Of a stretch of 64,000 bases of DNA, positions 7,743 through 17,387 are shown one piece after another; the first letter of the stretch is position 1, and the number at the start of each line of letters is the position of its first letter. A program made the translations under genes and the position numbers. Location of the stretch: positions 1 through 64,000 of the forward strand of contig NZ_JAOQKJ010000012.1 of the NCBI RefSeq assembly GCF_025567405.1. Reading direction: 5' to 3'. Source of the DNA: Suilimivivens aceti. GTDB taxonomy: Bacteria > Bacillota > Clostridia > Lachnospirales > Lachnospiraceae. The notes below the pieces were generated by a model, which had not been told where the DNA came from, ran no database searches, and worked only from the letters and a program-made list of their open reading frames with translations.

Positions 7743-10640
7743 ATGAGTTTAGCAGATAAGCATATAGAAACACCCAGAATACGCCCGAGAGAATATATTA
7801 AGATCAGGGGCGCAAATGAACACAATCTGAAGAATATAGATGTGGATATTCCGAGAAACGAGCTGGTGGTCCTGACAGGACTGTCAGGTTCCGGCAAATC
7901 TTCCCTGGCATTTGATACAATCTATGCGGAAGGACAGAGGAGATATATGGAGTCATTGTCTTCCTATGCAAGGCAGTTCCTGGGTCAGATGGAAAAGCCT
8001 AATGTGGAGAAAATCGAGGGACTGTCTCCTGCAATTTCCATTGATCAGAAGTCCACAAACAGAAATCCCAGATCTACAGTGGGAACTGTTACAGAGATTT
8101 ATGATTATTTCAGACTGCTGTATGCAAGGGTAGGCATTCCGCATTGCCCCAAATGCGGCAAGGAGATCCGTAAGCAGAGTGTCGATCAGATGGTAGATCA
8201 GGTGATGGAGCTTCCGGAAGGGACAAAGATCCAGCTTCTTGCACCTGTAGTCCGAGGCAAAAAGGGAGAACATGCCAAGGTATTTGAACGGGCGAAAAAA
8301 AGTGGTTATGTACGTGTCATGGTTGATGGAAACATGTACGAGCTTTCTGAAGAGATCAAGCTGGATAAGAATATCAAGCATAACATAGAGATCGTAGTAG
8401 ATAGACTGGTAGTGAAGCCGGGGATCGAGCGGAGACTGACAGATTCTATTGAGAATGTACTGGCACTTACGGAAGGACTTTTTCTGCTGGATGTGATCGG
8501 CGGTGAGCAGGTGACCTTCAGTCAGAGCTTTGCCTGTACGGACTGCGGCATAAGCATCAGTGAGATCGAACCGAGAAGCTTTTCCTTTAATAACCCGTTT
8601 GGAGCCTGTCCGATCTGCTTTGGACTTGGCTATAAGATGGAATTTGATCCGGAGCTGATGATCCCGGATAGACATTTAAGCCTGAACCAGGGAGCAATCC
8701 AGGTGATGGGCTGGCAGTCCAGTACGGATAAGGGAAGCTTTACCAATGCGCTCCTTCGGGCACTTTCAAAGGCTTACGATTTCAGCCTGGATACCCCCTT
8801 TGAAGAGCTTCCGGAAAAGATCCGGCATATGCTCATTTATGGTGGCTTCGGGGAAGTCAAGGTACATTATGTCGGACAGAGGGGAGAAGGAACTTATCCT
8901 GTCACCTTTGAAGGACTGATCAAAAATGTGGAGCGCCGGTACCGGGAAACGGGATCTGATACCATGAAGCAGGAATATGAAAGCTTTATGCGGATCACGC
9001 CCTGTAAGGAATGTGGTGGCATGCGTCTGAAAAAGGAAGCGCTTGCTGTTACTGTATGCGATAAGAATATTTATGAGATCACAGCCATGTCCATTGGTAA
9101 TCTGCAGCAGTTTCTGACGGATCTAAAGCTCACAAAGCAGCAGATGCTGATCGGCGGCCAGGTGCTTAAGGAGATCCGCGCAAGAGTCGGCTTTCTGATC
9201 GATGTGGGACTGAACTATCTGTCTCTTGCCAGGGCAACAGGTACTCTTTCCGGCGGAGAGGCACAGAGAATCCGTCTGGCAACCCAGATCGGATCCGGAC
9301 TTGTGGGTGTATGCTATATCCTGGATGAGCCAAGTATCGGCCTGCATCAGAGAGATAATGATAAATTGCTGAATACGCTCAAAAACCTCAGGGATCTTGG
9401 CAACAGCCTGATCGTTGTAGAGCATGATGAGGATACCATGCTGGCAGCGGATCATATTGTGGATATCGGACCGGGAGCCGGCTCTCATGGTGGAGAAGTA
9501 GTAGCACAGGGAACCGCAGAAGAGATCATGCAGATCCCGGATTCTGTTACGGGACAGTATCTCAGCGGCATACTGCAGATTCCGGTTCCAGATACCCGGA
9601 AGAAACCGACAGGTTTTCTTAAGATTATAGGAGCTGCAGAAAATAATCTGAAAAATGTGACAGTGGATATCCCCCTTGGTGTGATGACCTGTGTGACCGG
9701 TGTTTCAGGTTCGGGTAAAAGTTCTCTTGTCAATGAGATCCTTTATAAGCATCTGGCAAAGAGCCTGAACCGGGCAAGAACGATTCCCGGTAAGCACAAG
9801 GAAATTCAGGGCATTGACCAGCTTGATAAGGTGATCAATATTGATCAGTCTCCGATCGGAAGGACACCGAGATCCAACCCGGCTACCTATACCGGAGTAT
9901 TTGACCAGATCAGAGATCTGTTTGCGGGAACACAGGATGCCAGAGCCAGAGGCTATAAGAAGGGAAGGTTCAGCTTTAATGTTAAGGGAGGCCGATGTGA
10001 AGCCTGCGGTGGTGACGGGATCATCAAGATCGAAATGCACTTCCTGCCGGATGTGTATGTACCCTGTGAGGTCTGTGGCGGAAAGCGTTATAACAGGGAG
10101 ACACTGGATGTTAAATATAAGGGAAAGAGTATTTATGATGTGCTGGAGATGACAGTTGAAGAAGCAGTTCCCTTTTTTGATAGCATTCCTTCCATTAAAA
10201 GAAAAATTGAAACATTGAATGATGTGGGACTTTCTTATGTAAAGCTCGGACAGCCGTCTACTACTCTTTCGGGAGGAGAAGCACAGCGGATCAAGCTTGC
10301 CACAGAGCTGAGCAGGCAGAGTACCGGCAAGACTATTTATATTTTGGATGAGCCTACTACCGGACTGCATTTTGCAGATGTACACAAGCTGGTGGAGATC
10401 CTGCAGAGGCTGGTAGAGAATGGCAATACAGTTGTGGTGATTGAACACAATCTGGATGTGATCAAATGTGCAGATTATATTATTGATATGGGACCGGAAG
10501 GCGGAGATGGCGGTGGACAGGTTGTCGCAAAGGGTACACCGGAAGAGGTTGCAGAAAATCCTGATTCCTATACCGGACAATATATTAAAAAAATGTTGGA
10601 GAAGTATAAAGAAAACCAGGAAAAATACCGATTAAAATAA
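7743..10640 (+). CDS. uvrA: Excinuclease ABC subunit A
   Basis: UvrA is the damage-sensing ATPase dimer of nucleotide excision repair. The 965-residue protein has two ABC modules: Walker A GLSGSGKSS near residue 46 and GVSGSGKSS near 655, each with a LSGGEAQRI signature. Zinc-binding Cys pairs (CTDCG ... CPICFGLG and CEACGG ... CEVCGGKR) are intact, so it is expected to be functional. It is in an operon with uvrB; uvrC lies 35 kb further on in the same window. Confidence 0.97.
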   Translation: MSLADKHIETPRIRPREYIKIRGANEHNLKNIDVDIPRNELVVLTGLSGSGKSSLAFDTIYAEGQRRYMESLSSYARQFLGQMEKPNVEKIEGLSPAISIDQKSTNRNPRSTVGTVTEIYDYFRLLYARVGIPHCPKCGKEIRKQSVDQMVDQVMELPEGTKIQLLAPVVRGKKGEHAKVFERAKKSGYVRVMVDGNMYELSEEIKLDKNIKHNIEIVVDRLVVKPGIERRLTDSIENVLALTEGLFLLDVIGGEQVTFSQSFACTDCGISISEIEPRSFSFNNPFGACPICFGLGYKMEFDPELMIPDRHLSLNQGAIQVMGWQSSTDKGSFTNALLRALSKAYDFSLDTPFEELPEKIRHMLIYGGFGEVKVHYVGQRGEGTYPVTFEGLIKNVERRYRETGSDTMKQEYESFMRITPCKECGGMRLKKEALAVTVCDKNIYEITAMSIGNLQQFLTDLKLTKQQMLIGGQVLKEIRARVGFLIDVGLNYLSLARATGTLSGGEAQRIRLATQIGSGLVGVCYILDEPSIGLHQRDNDKLLNTLKNLRDLGNSLIVVEHDEDTMLAADHIVDIGPGAGSHGGEVVAQGTAEEIMQIPDSVTGQYLSGILQIPVPDTRKKPTGFLKIIGAAENNLKNVTVDIPLGVMTCVTGVSGSGKSSLVNEILYKHLAKSLNRARTIPGKHKEIQGIDQLDKVINIDQSPIGRTPRSNPATYTGVFDQIRDLFAGTQDARARGYKKGRFSFNVKGGRCEACGGDGIIKIEMHFLPDVYVPCEVCGGKRYNRETLDVKYKGKSIYDVLEMTVEEAVPFFDSIPSIKRKIETLNDVGLSYVKLGQPSTTLSGGEAQRIKLATELSRQSTGKTIYILDEPTTGLHFADVHKLVEILQRLVENGNTVVVIEHNLDVIKCADYIIDMGPEGGDGGGQVVAKGTPEEVAENPDSYTGQYIKKMLEKYKENQEKYRLK

Positions 10641-10661
10641 TAAGCATGGACGCAGGAGTGA

Positions 10662-10681
10662 AAAACGAACGGATTCGTTTT
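10662..10681 (+). terminator. Weak hairpin after uvrA, possible terminator
   Basis: AAAACGAA pairs with TTCGTTTT around a CGGA loop. The stem is AT-rich and the T-run is part of the stem, so termination is only possible, not clear. Confidence 0.25.
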
Positions 10682-10723
10682 GCATTGCTGTGTCTTTTTC
10701 CATTAAAATTTTATGAAATCCCT

Positions 10724-10751
10724 TTGAAAATGCAAATCTATGGGTTATAAT
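10724..10751 (+). promoter_or_regulatory. Sigma-A promoter for the mbl-flagellar gene group
   Basis: TTGAAA and a perfect TATAAT are separated by 16 bases, 53 bases before the mbl start. Confidence 0.7.
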
Positions 10752-10803
10752 AATTTCGTAGCGCCTTTTTAAGGTGGAAAGTAGCAGAAAGGGGTATCGT
10801 AAT

Positions 10804-11799
10804 ATGCAGTATACAGATATCGGAATTGATTTGGGAACAGCCAGCATTCTGGTTTACATCAGAGGAAGAGGCGTTGTATTAAAGGAGCCCTCTGTTGTAG
10901 CTTACGATAGAGATACGAATAAGATCAAAGCAATCGGGGAGGATGCCAGACTGATGCTGGGAAGAACACCCGGTAATATTATGGCAGTCCGTCCTTTGAG
11001 ACAGGGTGTTATTTCTGATTATAGGGTCACTGAGCAGATGATGAAATATTTCATCCAGAAGGCACTGGGTAAGAAGGCTTTCCGTAAGCCGAGAATCGCT
11101 GTATGTGTACCAAGTGGCGTCACAGAAGTAGAAAAGAAGGCAGTTGAGGATGCAACGCTGCAGGCGGGAGCCAGAGAGGTTTCTATCATAGAAGAACCTA
11201 TTGCAGCGGCAATCGGTGCAGGAATAGACATTTCCAAGCCCTGTGGAAATATGATCGTTGATATTGGAGGAGGTACCTCTGACATTGCAGTTATTTCCCT
11301 CGGAGGAACAGTTGTCAGTGCTTCTATTAAGATTGCGGGTGATGATTTTGATGAAGCACTTGTCCGCTATATGCGTAAAAAACATAATCTTCTGATCGGT
11401 GAACGTACTGCAGAGGATATCAAGATCAAGATCGGAACCGCATTCAAACGTTCCGAGGTGGATTATATGGATGTCCGTGGAAGGAACCTGGTAACAGGAC
11501 TTCCAAAGACAGTTACCGTTTCTTCTGAAGAAACAGAAGAGGCATTAAGAGAAGCAACAGCACAGATCATCGAAACGATCCACAGCGTTCTGGAGAAAAC
11601 GCCTCCGGAGCTTGCTGCAGATATTGCTGACAGAGGAATTGTCCTGACAGGAGGCGGAAGTCTTCTGCGCGGGCTGGAGGATCTGATCTGTGAAAAGACA
11701 GGTATCAATACCATGACAGCAGAGGATCCCATGACAGCGGTAGCAATCGGTACCGGTAAATATGTGGAATTTCTGGCGGGCTACAGAGACGAGATTTAA
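10804..11799 (+). CDS. mbl: Rod shape-determining protein, MreB/Mbl family
   Basis: This bacterial actin homologue guides side-wall peptidoglycan synthesis. The 331-residue protein has the actin-fold phosphate loops (DIGIDLGTAS at the N-terminus; IVDIGGGTSDIAV near residue 155) and the adenosine motif (IVLTGGGSLLRG near 282). The start is ATG 10804, behind AAAGGGG; the open frame extends 30 bases further up without a better site. Mbl rather than MreB is suggested by the flhO-flhP genes that follow, the same order as in Bacillus subtilis, and by the absence of mreC and mreD. Confidence 0.88.
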   Translation: MQYTDIGIDLGTASILVYIRGRGVVLKEPSVVAYDRDTNKIKAIGEDARLMLGRTPGNIMAVRPLRQGVISDYRVTEQMMKYFIQKALGKKAFRKPRIAVCVPSGVTEVEKKAVEDATLQAGAREVSIIEEPIAAAIGAGIDISKPCGNMIVDIGGGTSDIAVISLGGTVVSASIKIAGDDFDEALVRYMRKKHNLLIGERTAEDIKIKIGTAFKRSEVDYMDVRGRNLVTGLPKTVTVSSEETEEALREATAQIIETIHSVLEKTPPELAADIADRGIVLTGGGSLLRGLEDLICEKTGINTMTAEDPMTAVAIGTGKYVEFLAGYRDEI

Positions 11800-11812
11800 A
11801 GAGGAAACGTAA

Positions 11813-12589
11813 ATGGTAAAAGGACTCTATACAGCATATTCGGGTATGGTCAATCAGGAGCATCGCATGGATGTCCTGACAAACAACCTTGCCAATGTGA
11901 ATACCAATGGTTATAAGAAGGAAGGGGCAACCAGCCAGTCCTTTGATGCCGTACTTGCCTATAAGATCAAGGATGCATCGGAAGGATACAATCTGGCGAA
12001 AAGAATCGGTATCAATCAGCCGGGAGTTAAGATAGGAGAAGGATATACCGATTTTGAGCAGGGGGCTATCAAGACCACAGGGAACACCTTTGATCTGGCA
12101 CTGACAGATTCTGGATTCTTTGCTGTAGAGTTTACAGATAAAAGCGGAAATACATCCGTGAAATATACAAGGGATGGTGATTTTACCCTGACCCAGGACG
12201 GTGAGCTGGTTACAAGAGATGGAGATCCGGTACTGAATACCAACGGTCAGGCAGTGAAGATCAATCCTAATCTGGATACACAGATCAATGTCAGCGGACA
12301 ATTGATCCAGAATGGACGTGTTGCAGATACGATCCAGGTGACGGACTTCGCTGACTATAATTATCTGGAGCATTATGGTGAGAATTATTTCCAGCCGATC
12401 GAGGGTGCAGAGGAGACAGATCCGAAGGCACAGGTTTATTCCGGCTATCTGGAGACATCCAATGTATCTGCTGTTACTGAGATGGTAAATATGATCAGTG
12501 TGCAGAGAGCATATGAATCCAACCAGAAGATCATTACTACAATAGATTCAACGCTGGACATCGCAGCGAATCAGTTAGGTAAGCTGTAA
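11813..12589 (+). CDS. flhO: Flagellar basal-body rod/hook protein, FlhO/FlgF-type
   Basis: This 258-residue axial protein belongs to the FlgF/FlgG/FlgE family. The conserved N-terminus (LTNNLANVNTNGYKKEG) and C-terminus (MVNMISVQRAYESNQKIIT) form the coiled-coil rod domains, with a variable central domain between. It follows mbl by 13 bases and precedes a second, FlgG-like copy, matching mbl-flhO-flhP in Bacillus. It indicates a flagellated organism. Confidence 0.9.
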   Translation: MVKGLYTAYSGMVNQEHRMDVLTNNLANVNTNGYKKEGATSQSFDAVLAYKIKDASEGYNLAKRIGINQPGVKIGEGYTDFEQGAIKTTGNTFDLALTDSGFFAVEFTDKSGNTSVKYTRDGDFTLTQDGELVTRDGDPVLNTNGQAVKINPNLDTQINVSGQLIQNGRVADTIQVTDFADYNYLEHYGENYFQPIEGAEETDPKAQVYSGYLETSNVSAVTEMVNMISVQRAYESNQKIITTIDSTLDIAANQLGKL

Positions 12590-12604
12590 GGAGGACTACA
12601 ATAA

Positions 12605-13423
12605 ATGGTAAGAAGCTTATGGTCAGCGGCAACGGGAATGAATGCCCAGCAGACAAATGTTGATACAATTGCAAATAACCTTGCTAATGTAAATACTACG
12701 GGATATAAGGCGCAGACGGCACAGTTTAAGTCACTGCTTTATCAGACACTTCAGACGGCTACTACGACGGCAAACGGAGATCCGAAGCCTACTACTTCCC
12801 AGGTGGGGCTTGGTGTAAGAAATTCTTCTATCAATTCCAGCTTTAACCAGGGAAGCCTTTTAGCATCCAGCAGCGATACAGCCTTTGCCATTGAAGGCGA
12901 GGGATTCTTTGCTATTCAGGGAAGCGATGGCAATACCTACTATACAAGAAACGGTGATTTTACCTGGGCAACCAATGGCAACAGAGGAATGATCCTGACC
13001 AATCAGGACGGACTTCCGGTTCTGAGCTCTACCGGACGGACGATCACTCTTGGCAGCAATTATATTACCAGCAAGATTACGATCTCACAGGATGGAACGG
13101 TCTGTTATCCGGATGCCAATAATAATGCACAGTCTCTGGGCATTAAGATCGGTATGTATCAGTTCAATAATCCTGGTGGACTGCAGAGAACAGGGGACAG
13201 CCTTTTTCAGGCAACAGCGGCAAGTGGTGCAGTATTGAATGAAGCAACCAACCGGAATGTAACGCCAAGCCGTATGGTACAGGGATATCTGGAAGGCTCC
13301 AATGTGCAGGTGGCTGATGAGATGGTAAATCTGATCGTTGCACAGCGTGCTTATGAGATGAATTCCAAGGCAATTACCACTACAGATGAAATGATGCAGA
13401 CAGCGAATAATCTGAAACGGTAA
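12605..13423 (+). CDS. flhP: Flagellar distal rod/hook protein, FlhP/FlgG-type
   Basis: This 272-residue member of the flagellar basal-body rod family starts MVRSLWSAATGMNAQQ and has the conserved IANNLANVNTTGYKAQ motif and the C-terminal MVNLIVAQRAYEMNSKAITT motif. It is the second of a pair with the gene upstream (15-base gap) and probably forms the distal rod or hook-proximal part of the flagellum. The closest family description is FlgG/FlhP. Confidence 0.9.
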   Translation: MVRSLWSAATGMNAQQTNVDTIANNLANVNTTGYKAQTAQFKSLLYQTLQTATTTANGDPKPTTSQVGLGVRNSSINSSFNQGSLLASSSDTAFAIEGEGFFAIQGSDGNTYYTRNGDFTWATNGNRGMILTNQDGLPVLSSTGRTITLGSNYITSKITISQDGTVCYPDANNNAQSLGIKIGMYQFNNPGGLQRTGDSLFQATAASGAVLNEATNRNVTPSRMVQGYLEGSNVQVADEMVNLIVAQRAYEMNSKAITTTDEMMQTANNLKR

Positions 13424-13443
13424 GGAAAGTAAGGGCATAAATT

Positions 13444-13794
13444 ATGGATGTTAGCACTATCAGTACATATACAGATTATCTGACAAAGCAGAATACGAAA
13501 GCTGACGAGCTGAGGAATACACTGAACAAAACAGATTATTCAGACGCAGATGATGAGAAGCTGTTAGATGCCTGTAAGCAGTTTGAATCTTATCTGCTGG
13601 AGCAGGTATTTAAGGAGATGCAGAAAACCGTAGATTGTATCAAATCAGATGATGACAGCGATCCGAACCAGAATCTGGTGGATTATTTCAGAGAGAATAC
13701 ACTGCAGGAGCTGGCAAGTACTTCAACAGAGAAGGAAGGACTTGGGATTGCACAGATGCTTTATGAACAGATGAAGCGAAATTATAATTTATAA
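13444..13794 (+). CDS. FlgJ-type rod-binding protein (no muramidase domain)
   Basis: This 116-residue protein matches the N-terminal rod-binding domain of FlgJ: ACKQFESYLLEQVFKEMQKT in the middle and LGIAQMLYEQMKRN at the C-terminus. FlgJ of Gammaproteobacteria also carries a peptidoglycan hydrolase domain, but Firmicute versions are usually this short form. It probably assists rod assembly with the two axial proteins upstream, and it ends this gene group. Confidence 0.8.
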   Translation: MDVSTISTYTDYLTKQNTKADELRNTLNKTDYSDADDEKLLDACKQFESYLLEQVFKEMQKTVDCIKSDDDSDPNQNLVDYFRENTLQELASTSTEKEGLGIAQMLYEQMKRNYNL

Positions 13795-13810
13795 AAATGA
13801 ATCATATGGG

Positions 13811-13859
13811 GCTGCTGATGTGAGATGGTTGATACCGTCTTGCAAAGGCAGCTTTTTTT
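13811..13859 (+). terminator. Two-part hairpin terminator after the FlgJ-type gene
   Basis: GCTGC pairs with GCAGC, and inside it GATGGT pairs with ACCGTC around a TGAT loop. Seven T residues follow immediately. Confidence 0.55.
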
Positions 13860-13933
13860 ACGCAAAGCCGGGCATATATTGACAAAAATGGATAGAACCG
13901 GGCAGCGCAGAAAAATAGGGAAGAGGAACAGAA

Positions 13934-16180
13934 ATGGACAAGGTTCATGGATATGTAGACCATATCATATACCAGAACAGGGAAAATGGATATGGAGTAC
14001 TGAGTGTAATAGAAGAGGAAGAGGAGGTCATATGTGTTGGATTTTTCCGGAATGTAGAGGCGGGAGAAACACTGGATATACAGGGAAATTATGTGGAGCA
14101 TCCCATGTATGGCATGCAGATGAAGGCAGAAAGCTACCGGGTGGTTCCGCCTGATGATGCGCTTAGTATGGAACGCTATCTGGGTTCTGGAGCCATCAAG
14201 GGAATAGGGGAGGCTCTTGCCAAAAGGATAGTGAAAGCCTTTGGAAAGGACACATTCCGAATTATAGAAGAAGAACCGGAGAGACTTTCGGAGATCAAGG
14301 GTATCAGTGAAAGAAAGGCTTCGGAGATTGCAGACCAGATGATCGAAAAGAGAGAGCTGCGCCAGGCCTTTGTTTATCTGCAGCAATATGGAATCTCCAA
14401 TACTCTCGCAGTGAAGATTTATGAAAAATATGGCTCGGCCATGTACGGAGTCATGAAGGAAAATCCGTATAAGCTGGCAGAAGATATCAGTGGAGTGGGA
14501 TTCAAGATTGCGGACGAGATCGCAGCCAGACTGGGGATCTGTCCGGACTCTGATTATCGGATCCGGAGCGGCATCCTTTATGCACTGATGCAGGCGGCGG
14601 CAGAAGGACATACCTATCTGCCGGGGGATCTGCTTGCGGAACGCACGGCGGGGCTTCTTGGCATTGGGAAGGAAGCAATATGGCCGGGAATCAATAATCT
14701 GGCTATGGATAAAAAACTGGTGATCAAAACCCTCAAGGAAGAAAAAAGAGTATACGCAGGAGCCTATTACTATGCAGAACTGAAATGCGCACGAATGCTA
14801 CATGACCTGAATATATCTTTTGGGGATGGGCTGACAGGAAAAGAAGAAAAAAGACTTCTTGGTATTCTGGAGCAGATGGAAGAACAACAGGGGATATTGT
14901 TGGATGACCTTCAGAAAAAAGCAGTGATCACCAGTGCCGTTAATGGTATCATGATCCTTTCCGGAGGTCCCGGTACAGGGAAAACGACAACGATCAATAC
15001 GATCATCAGGCTTTTTGAGGCAGAGGGAATGGATATTCTGCTTGCGGCACCGACAGGACGGGCTGCCAAGCGTATGACAGAAACTACAGGGTTTGAGGCC
15101 AGGACGATTCACAGATTACTGGAGATCAATGGCACTGTGGAGGAAGGCAGGGGGGCAGAATTTGAACGGAATGAAGAAAATCCACTGGAAGCAGACGTTA
15201 TTATTATAGATGAAATGTCCATGGTAGATATCCATCTTTTCAAAGCACTCCTGGAGGCGGTCAGTGTGGGAACCAGGCTGATCATGGTTGGGGATGTGAA
15301 CCAGCTTCCCAGTGTGGGGCCTGGACAGGTGCTTCATGATCTGATTGAGAGTGACTGCTTCCCGGTGGTTATTCTGCAGAAGATCTTCCGGCAGGCGCAG
15401 GAAAGTGATATTGTCCTGAATGCACACAGGATCAATGCCGGGGAAAGGATCAGCTTTGATAATAAGAGCAGGGACTTCTTTCTTCTGGAGAGAACAGAGC
15501 CCGGTGTGATCTATAAGCACATGATACAGCTGATCCGGGAGAAGCTGCCAAGGTATGTAGATGCAGATCCATTTGATATACAGGTACTGACACCCATGAG
15601 AAAAGGGAGCCTTGGAGTGGAAATCCTGAATGGGATACTGCAGAAATATCTGAATCCGGAAAGCCCTCAGAAAAAAGAATATCAGACCGGGGAACGTCTT
15701 TTTCGTGAGGGAGATAAGGTGATGCAGATAAAAAATAACTATCAGATTGCCTGGGAAGTCAGAAGCCGCTATGGAATCCCTGTTGATAAAGGAATGGGGG
15801 TATTTAATGGAGATATGGGGATCGTCAGGGACATCAGTGAGCCAGCACAGACCATGACGGTAGAGTATGATGAACATAGACTGGTAGAATATCCTTTTTC
15901 CCAGCTGGACGAGATTGAACTGGCTTATGCTATCACCATCCATAAAGCCCAGGGAAGTGAATATCCGGCGGTCATTCTGCCGCTGCTTACGGGCCCAAGG
16001 CTTCTTCTTAACAGAAATCTGCTGTATACCGGAGTGACCAGAGCAAGAAAGTGCGTTACCATACTTGGCAGCAGCAGACTGGTGCAGGAGATGATCGACA
16101 ATGCAAGAGAAAACAGGAGGTATACCAGTCTGAATGATAGAATCAGGGAAATCCAGTGTGAAGAAATGGAAAAGGACTGA
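13934..16180 (+). CDS. recD2: ATP-dependent DNA helicase RecD2
   Basis: RecD2 is a superfamily 1B 5'-3' helicase found in bacteria that lack RecBC and linked to DNA repair. The 748-residue protein has an N-terminal OB-like domain, a helix-hairpin-helix region (LSEIKGISERKA near residue 117), Walker A (GGPGTGKTTT near 347), Walker B (IIIDEMSM near 423), and a C-terminal UvrD-like motif (AITIHKAQGSEYPAV). The start ATG 13934 follows AGAGGAA. The 3' end overlaps comFC by about 23 bases. Confidence 0.93.
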   Translation: MDKVHGYVDHIIYQNRENGYGVLSVIEEEEEVICVGFFRNVEAGETLDIQGNYVEHPMYGMQMKAESYRVVPPDDALSMERYLGSGAIKGIGEALAKRIVKAFGKDTFRIIEEEPERLSEIKGISERKASEIADQMIEKRELRQAFVYLQQYGISNTLAVKIYEKYGSAMYGVMKENPYKLAEDISGVGFKIADEIAARLGICPDSDYRIRSGILYALMQAAAEGHTYLPGDLLAERTAGLLGIGKEAIWPGINNLAMDKKLVIKTLKEEKRVYAGAYYYAELKCARMLHDLNISFGDGLTGKEEKRLLGILEQMEEQQGILLDDLQKKAVITSAVNGIMILSGGPGTGKTTTINTIIRLFEAEGMDILLAAPTGRAAKRMTETTGFEARTIHRLLEINGTVEEGRGAEFERNEENPLEADVIIIDEMSMVDIHLFKALLEAVSVGTRLIMVGDVNQLPSVGPGQVLHDLIESDCFPVVILQKIFRQAQESDIVLNAHRINAGERISFDNKSRDFFLLERTEPGVIYKHMIQLIREKLPRYVDADPFDIQVLTPMRKGSLGVEILNGILQKYLNPESPQKKEYQTGERLFREGDKVMQIKNNYQIAWEVRSRYGIPVDKGMGVFNGDMGIVRDISEPAQTMTVEYDEHRLVEYPFSQLDEIELAYAITIHKAQGSEYPAVILPLLTGPRLLLNRNLLYTGVTRARKCVTILGSSRLVQEMIDNARENRRYTSLNDRIREIQCEEMEKD

Positions 16181-16940
16181 CGGCAGCGGAAACCGGAGAA
16201 ATACGGGATGGAAGGAGACGGTAAAATGGCTGACAGAGGCAGCAGCCGATCTTGTTTTTCCGAAAAGATGTGTCCTTTGTGATGAGATCATTCCGTTTGA
16301 CAGAAGAAAAGAGGGGATATGTGACAGATGCCGGTCAAAGATCCGATATATCAGAGAACCCTTCTGTATGAGGTGCGGAAGGCAGCTTGGGAAAGACCAG
16401 GAAGAGTATTGTAAAGACTGCAGCAGCAGGGAACACGTTTTTTTACAGAATGTGACGTTATATGATTATGGAAGTATTGCCGATTCACTGTTCCGGTTCA
16501 AGTACAGAGGGCGGCGTGAATATGCAAGGTTCTATGGAGAGGAACTGTACCGGGGATACCGGGAGTGGCTGGCTGTAAGAAAACCGGATGCACTGATCCC
16601 TGTGCCATGCCACAGCTCTAGAAGAAGACAGAGAGGATATAATCAGGCAGAGCTTCTGGCAGAAGCTCTTTCTGCGGTGTCGGGAATTCCGGTAAAAAAA
16701 GACCTGATCCAAAGAATCCATAAAACTGGGCCGCAGAAAAACCTTACCCTTAGGGAAAGGCAAAATAATTTGAAAAAGGCTTTTAAAATCTGCCAAAATG
16801 ATGTAAAATTAAGTACGATTGTAATTATAGATGACATATATACCACGGGCAGTACGATGGATGCTATGGCAGAGGAACTTCACCGGAACGGTGTCAGGAA
16901 AATATATGGCATGGCGTTAGCATCTGGCCGAGGAGTATAA
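16158..16940 (+). CDS. comFC: ComF family phosphoribosyltransferase-like competence protein
   Basis: ComFC proteins help process incoming single-stranded DNA during transformation. The N-terminal half carries Cys pairs typical of the zinc finger (CVLCDE, CDRC, CMRCG, CKDC), and the C-terminus carries the phosphoribosyltransferase signature TIVIIDDIYTTGSTMDA. GTG 16158 is favoured because AGGGA lies 8 bases upstream; ATG 16134 has a strong AGGAGG but 13 bases away. The gene overlaps recD2 and is followed by a YvyF-like gene, as in the Bacillus comF-yvyF-flgM region. comFA and flgM are absent here. Confidence 0.88.
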   Translation: MKKWKRTDGSGNRRNTGWKETVKWLTEAAADLVFPKRCVLCDEIIPFDRRKEGICDRCRSKIRYIREPFCMRCGRQLGKDQEEYCKDCSSREHVFLQNVTLYDYGSIADSLFRFKYRGRREYARFYGEELYRGYREWLAVRKPDALIPVPCHSSRRRQRGYNQAELLAEALSAVSGIPVKKDLIQRIHKTGPQKNLTLRERQNNLKKAFKICQNDVKLSTIVIIDDIYTTGSTMDAMAEELHRNGVRKIYGMALASGRGV

Positions 16941-16954
16941 AGAGGACTACGACT

Positions 16955-17365
16955 ATGAACGATATACGTAATTGCAGAATCTGTGGAAAAATTTTTAACT
17001 ATGTTATGGGACCGGTAGTATGTCCCAGATGCAAGGAAAAGCTGGAGGAAAAATTTCAGGAAGTAAAGAAATATATCCAGGACAATCATGGGGCAGATAT
17101 TCCGGAAGTATCTGAGGCGTGTGATGTAGATCCTGCACAGATCCGCCAGTGGATCAGGGAAGACCGGCTGCAGTTTGCTGATGATTCACCGATCATGATC
17201 CCTTGTGAAAAATGCGGGAAGATGATCCGTTCAGGACGTTTCTGTGAGCAGTGTAAGGCAGAGATGACCAATACTTTCCGTAATGCATTTACACCGGATG
17301 TAAAGCCTGTGAACCAGAAGCCGGAAGGACTTCGCTCAGAAAGAGACAGAATGCGTTATCTGTAG
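16955..17365 (+). CDS. YvyF-like flagellar-operon zinc-ribbon protein
   Basis: This 136-residue protein matches the TIGR03826/YvyF family. It has an N-terminal zinc ribbon (CRICGK ... CPRCKE), a central helix-turn-helix-like segment (DIPEVSEACDVDPAQIRQWI) and a second zinc ribbon (CEKCGK ... CEQCKA). The family is encoded near flagellar and comF genes; its precise role is not settled. The 15-base gap to comFC suggests one transcript. Confidence 0.8.
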   Translation: MNDIRNCRICGKIFNYVMGPVVCPRCKEKLEEKFQEVKKYIQDNHGADIPEVSEACDVDPAQIRQWIREDRLQFADDSPIMIPCEKCGKMIRSGRFCEQCKAEMTNTFRNAFTPDVKPVNQKPEGLRSERDRMRYL

Positions 17366-17387
17366 AGATATCCGGAAAGGAAAGATT

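Noticed and set aside
15116..16291. Long - strand open frame opposite recD2 and comFC
   Set aside because: It is a mirror of strongly conserved coding sequence on the + strand and has no family features.
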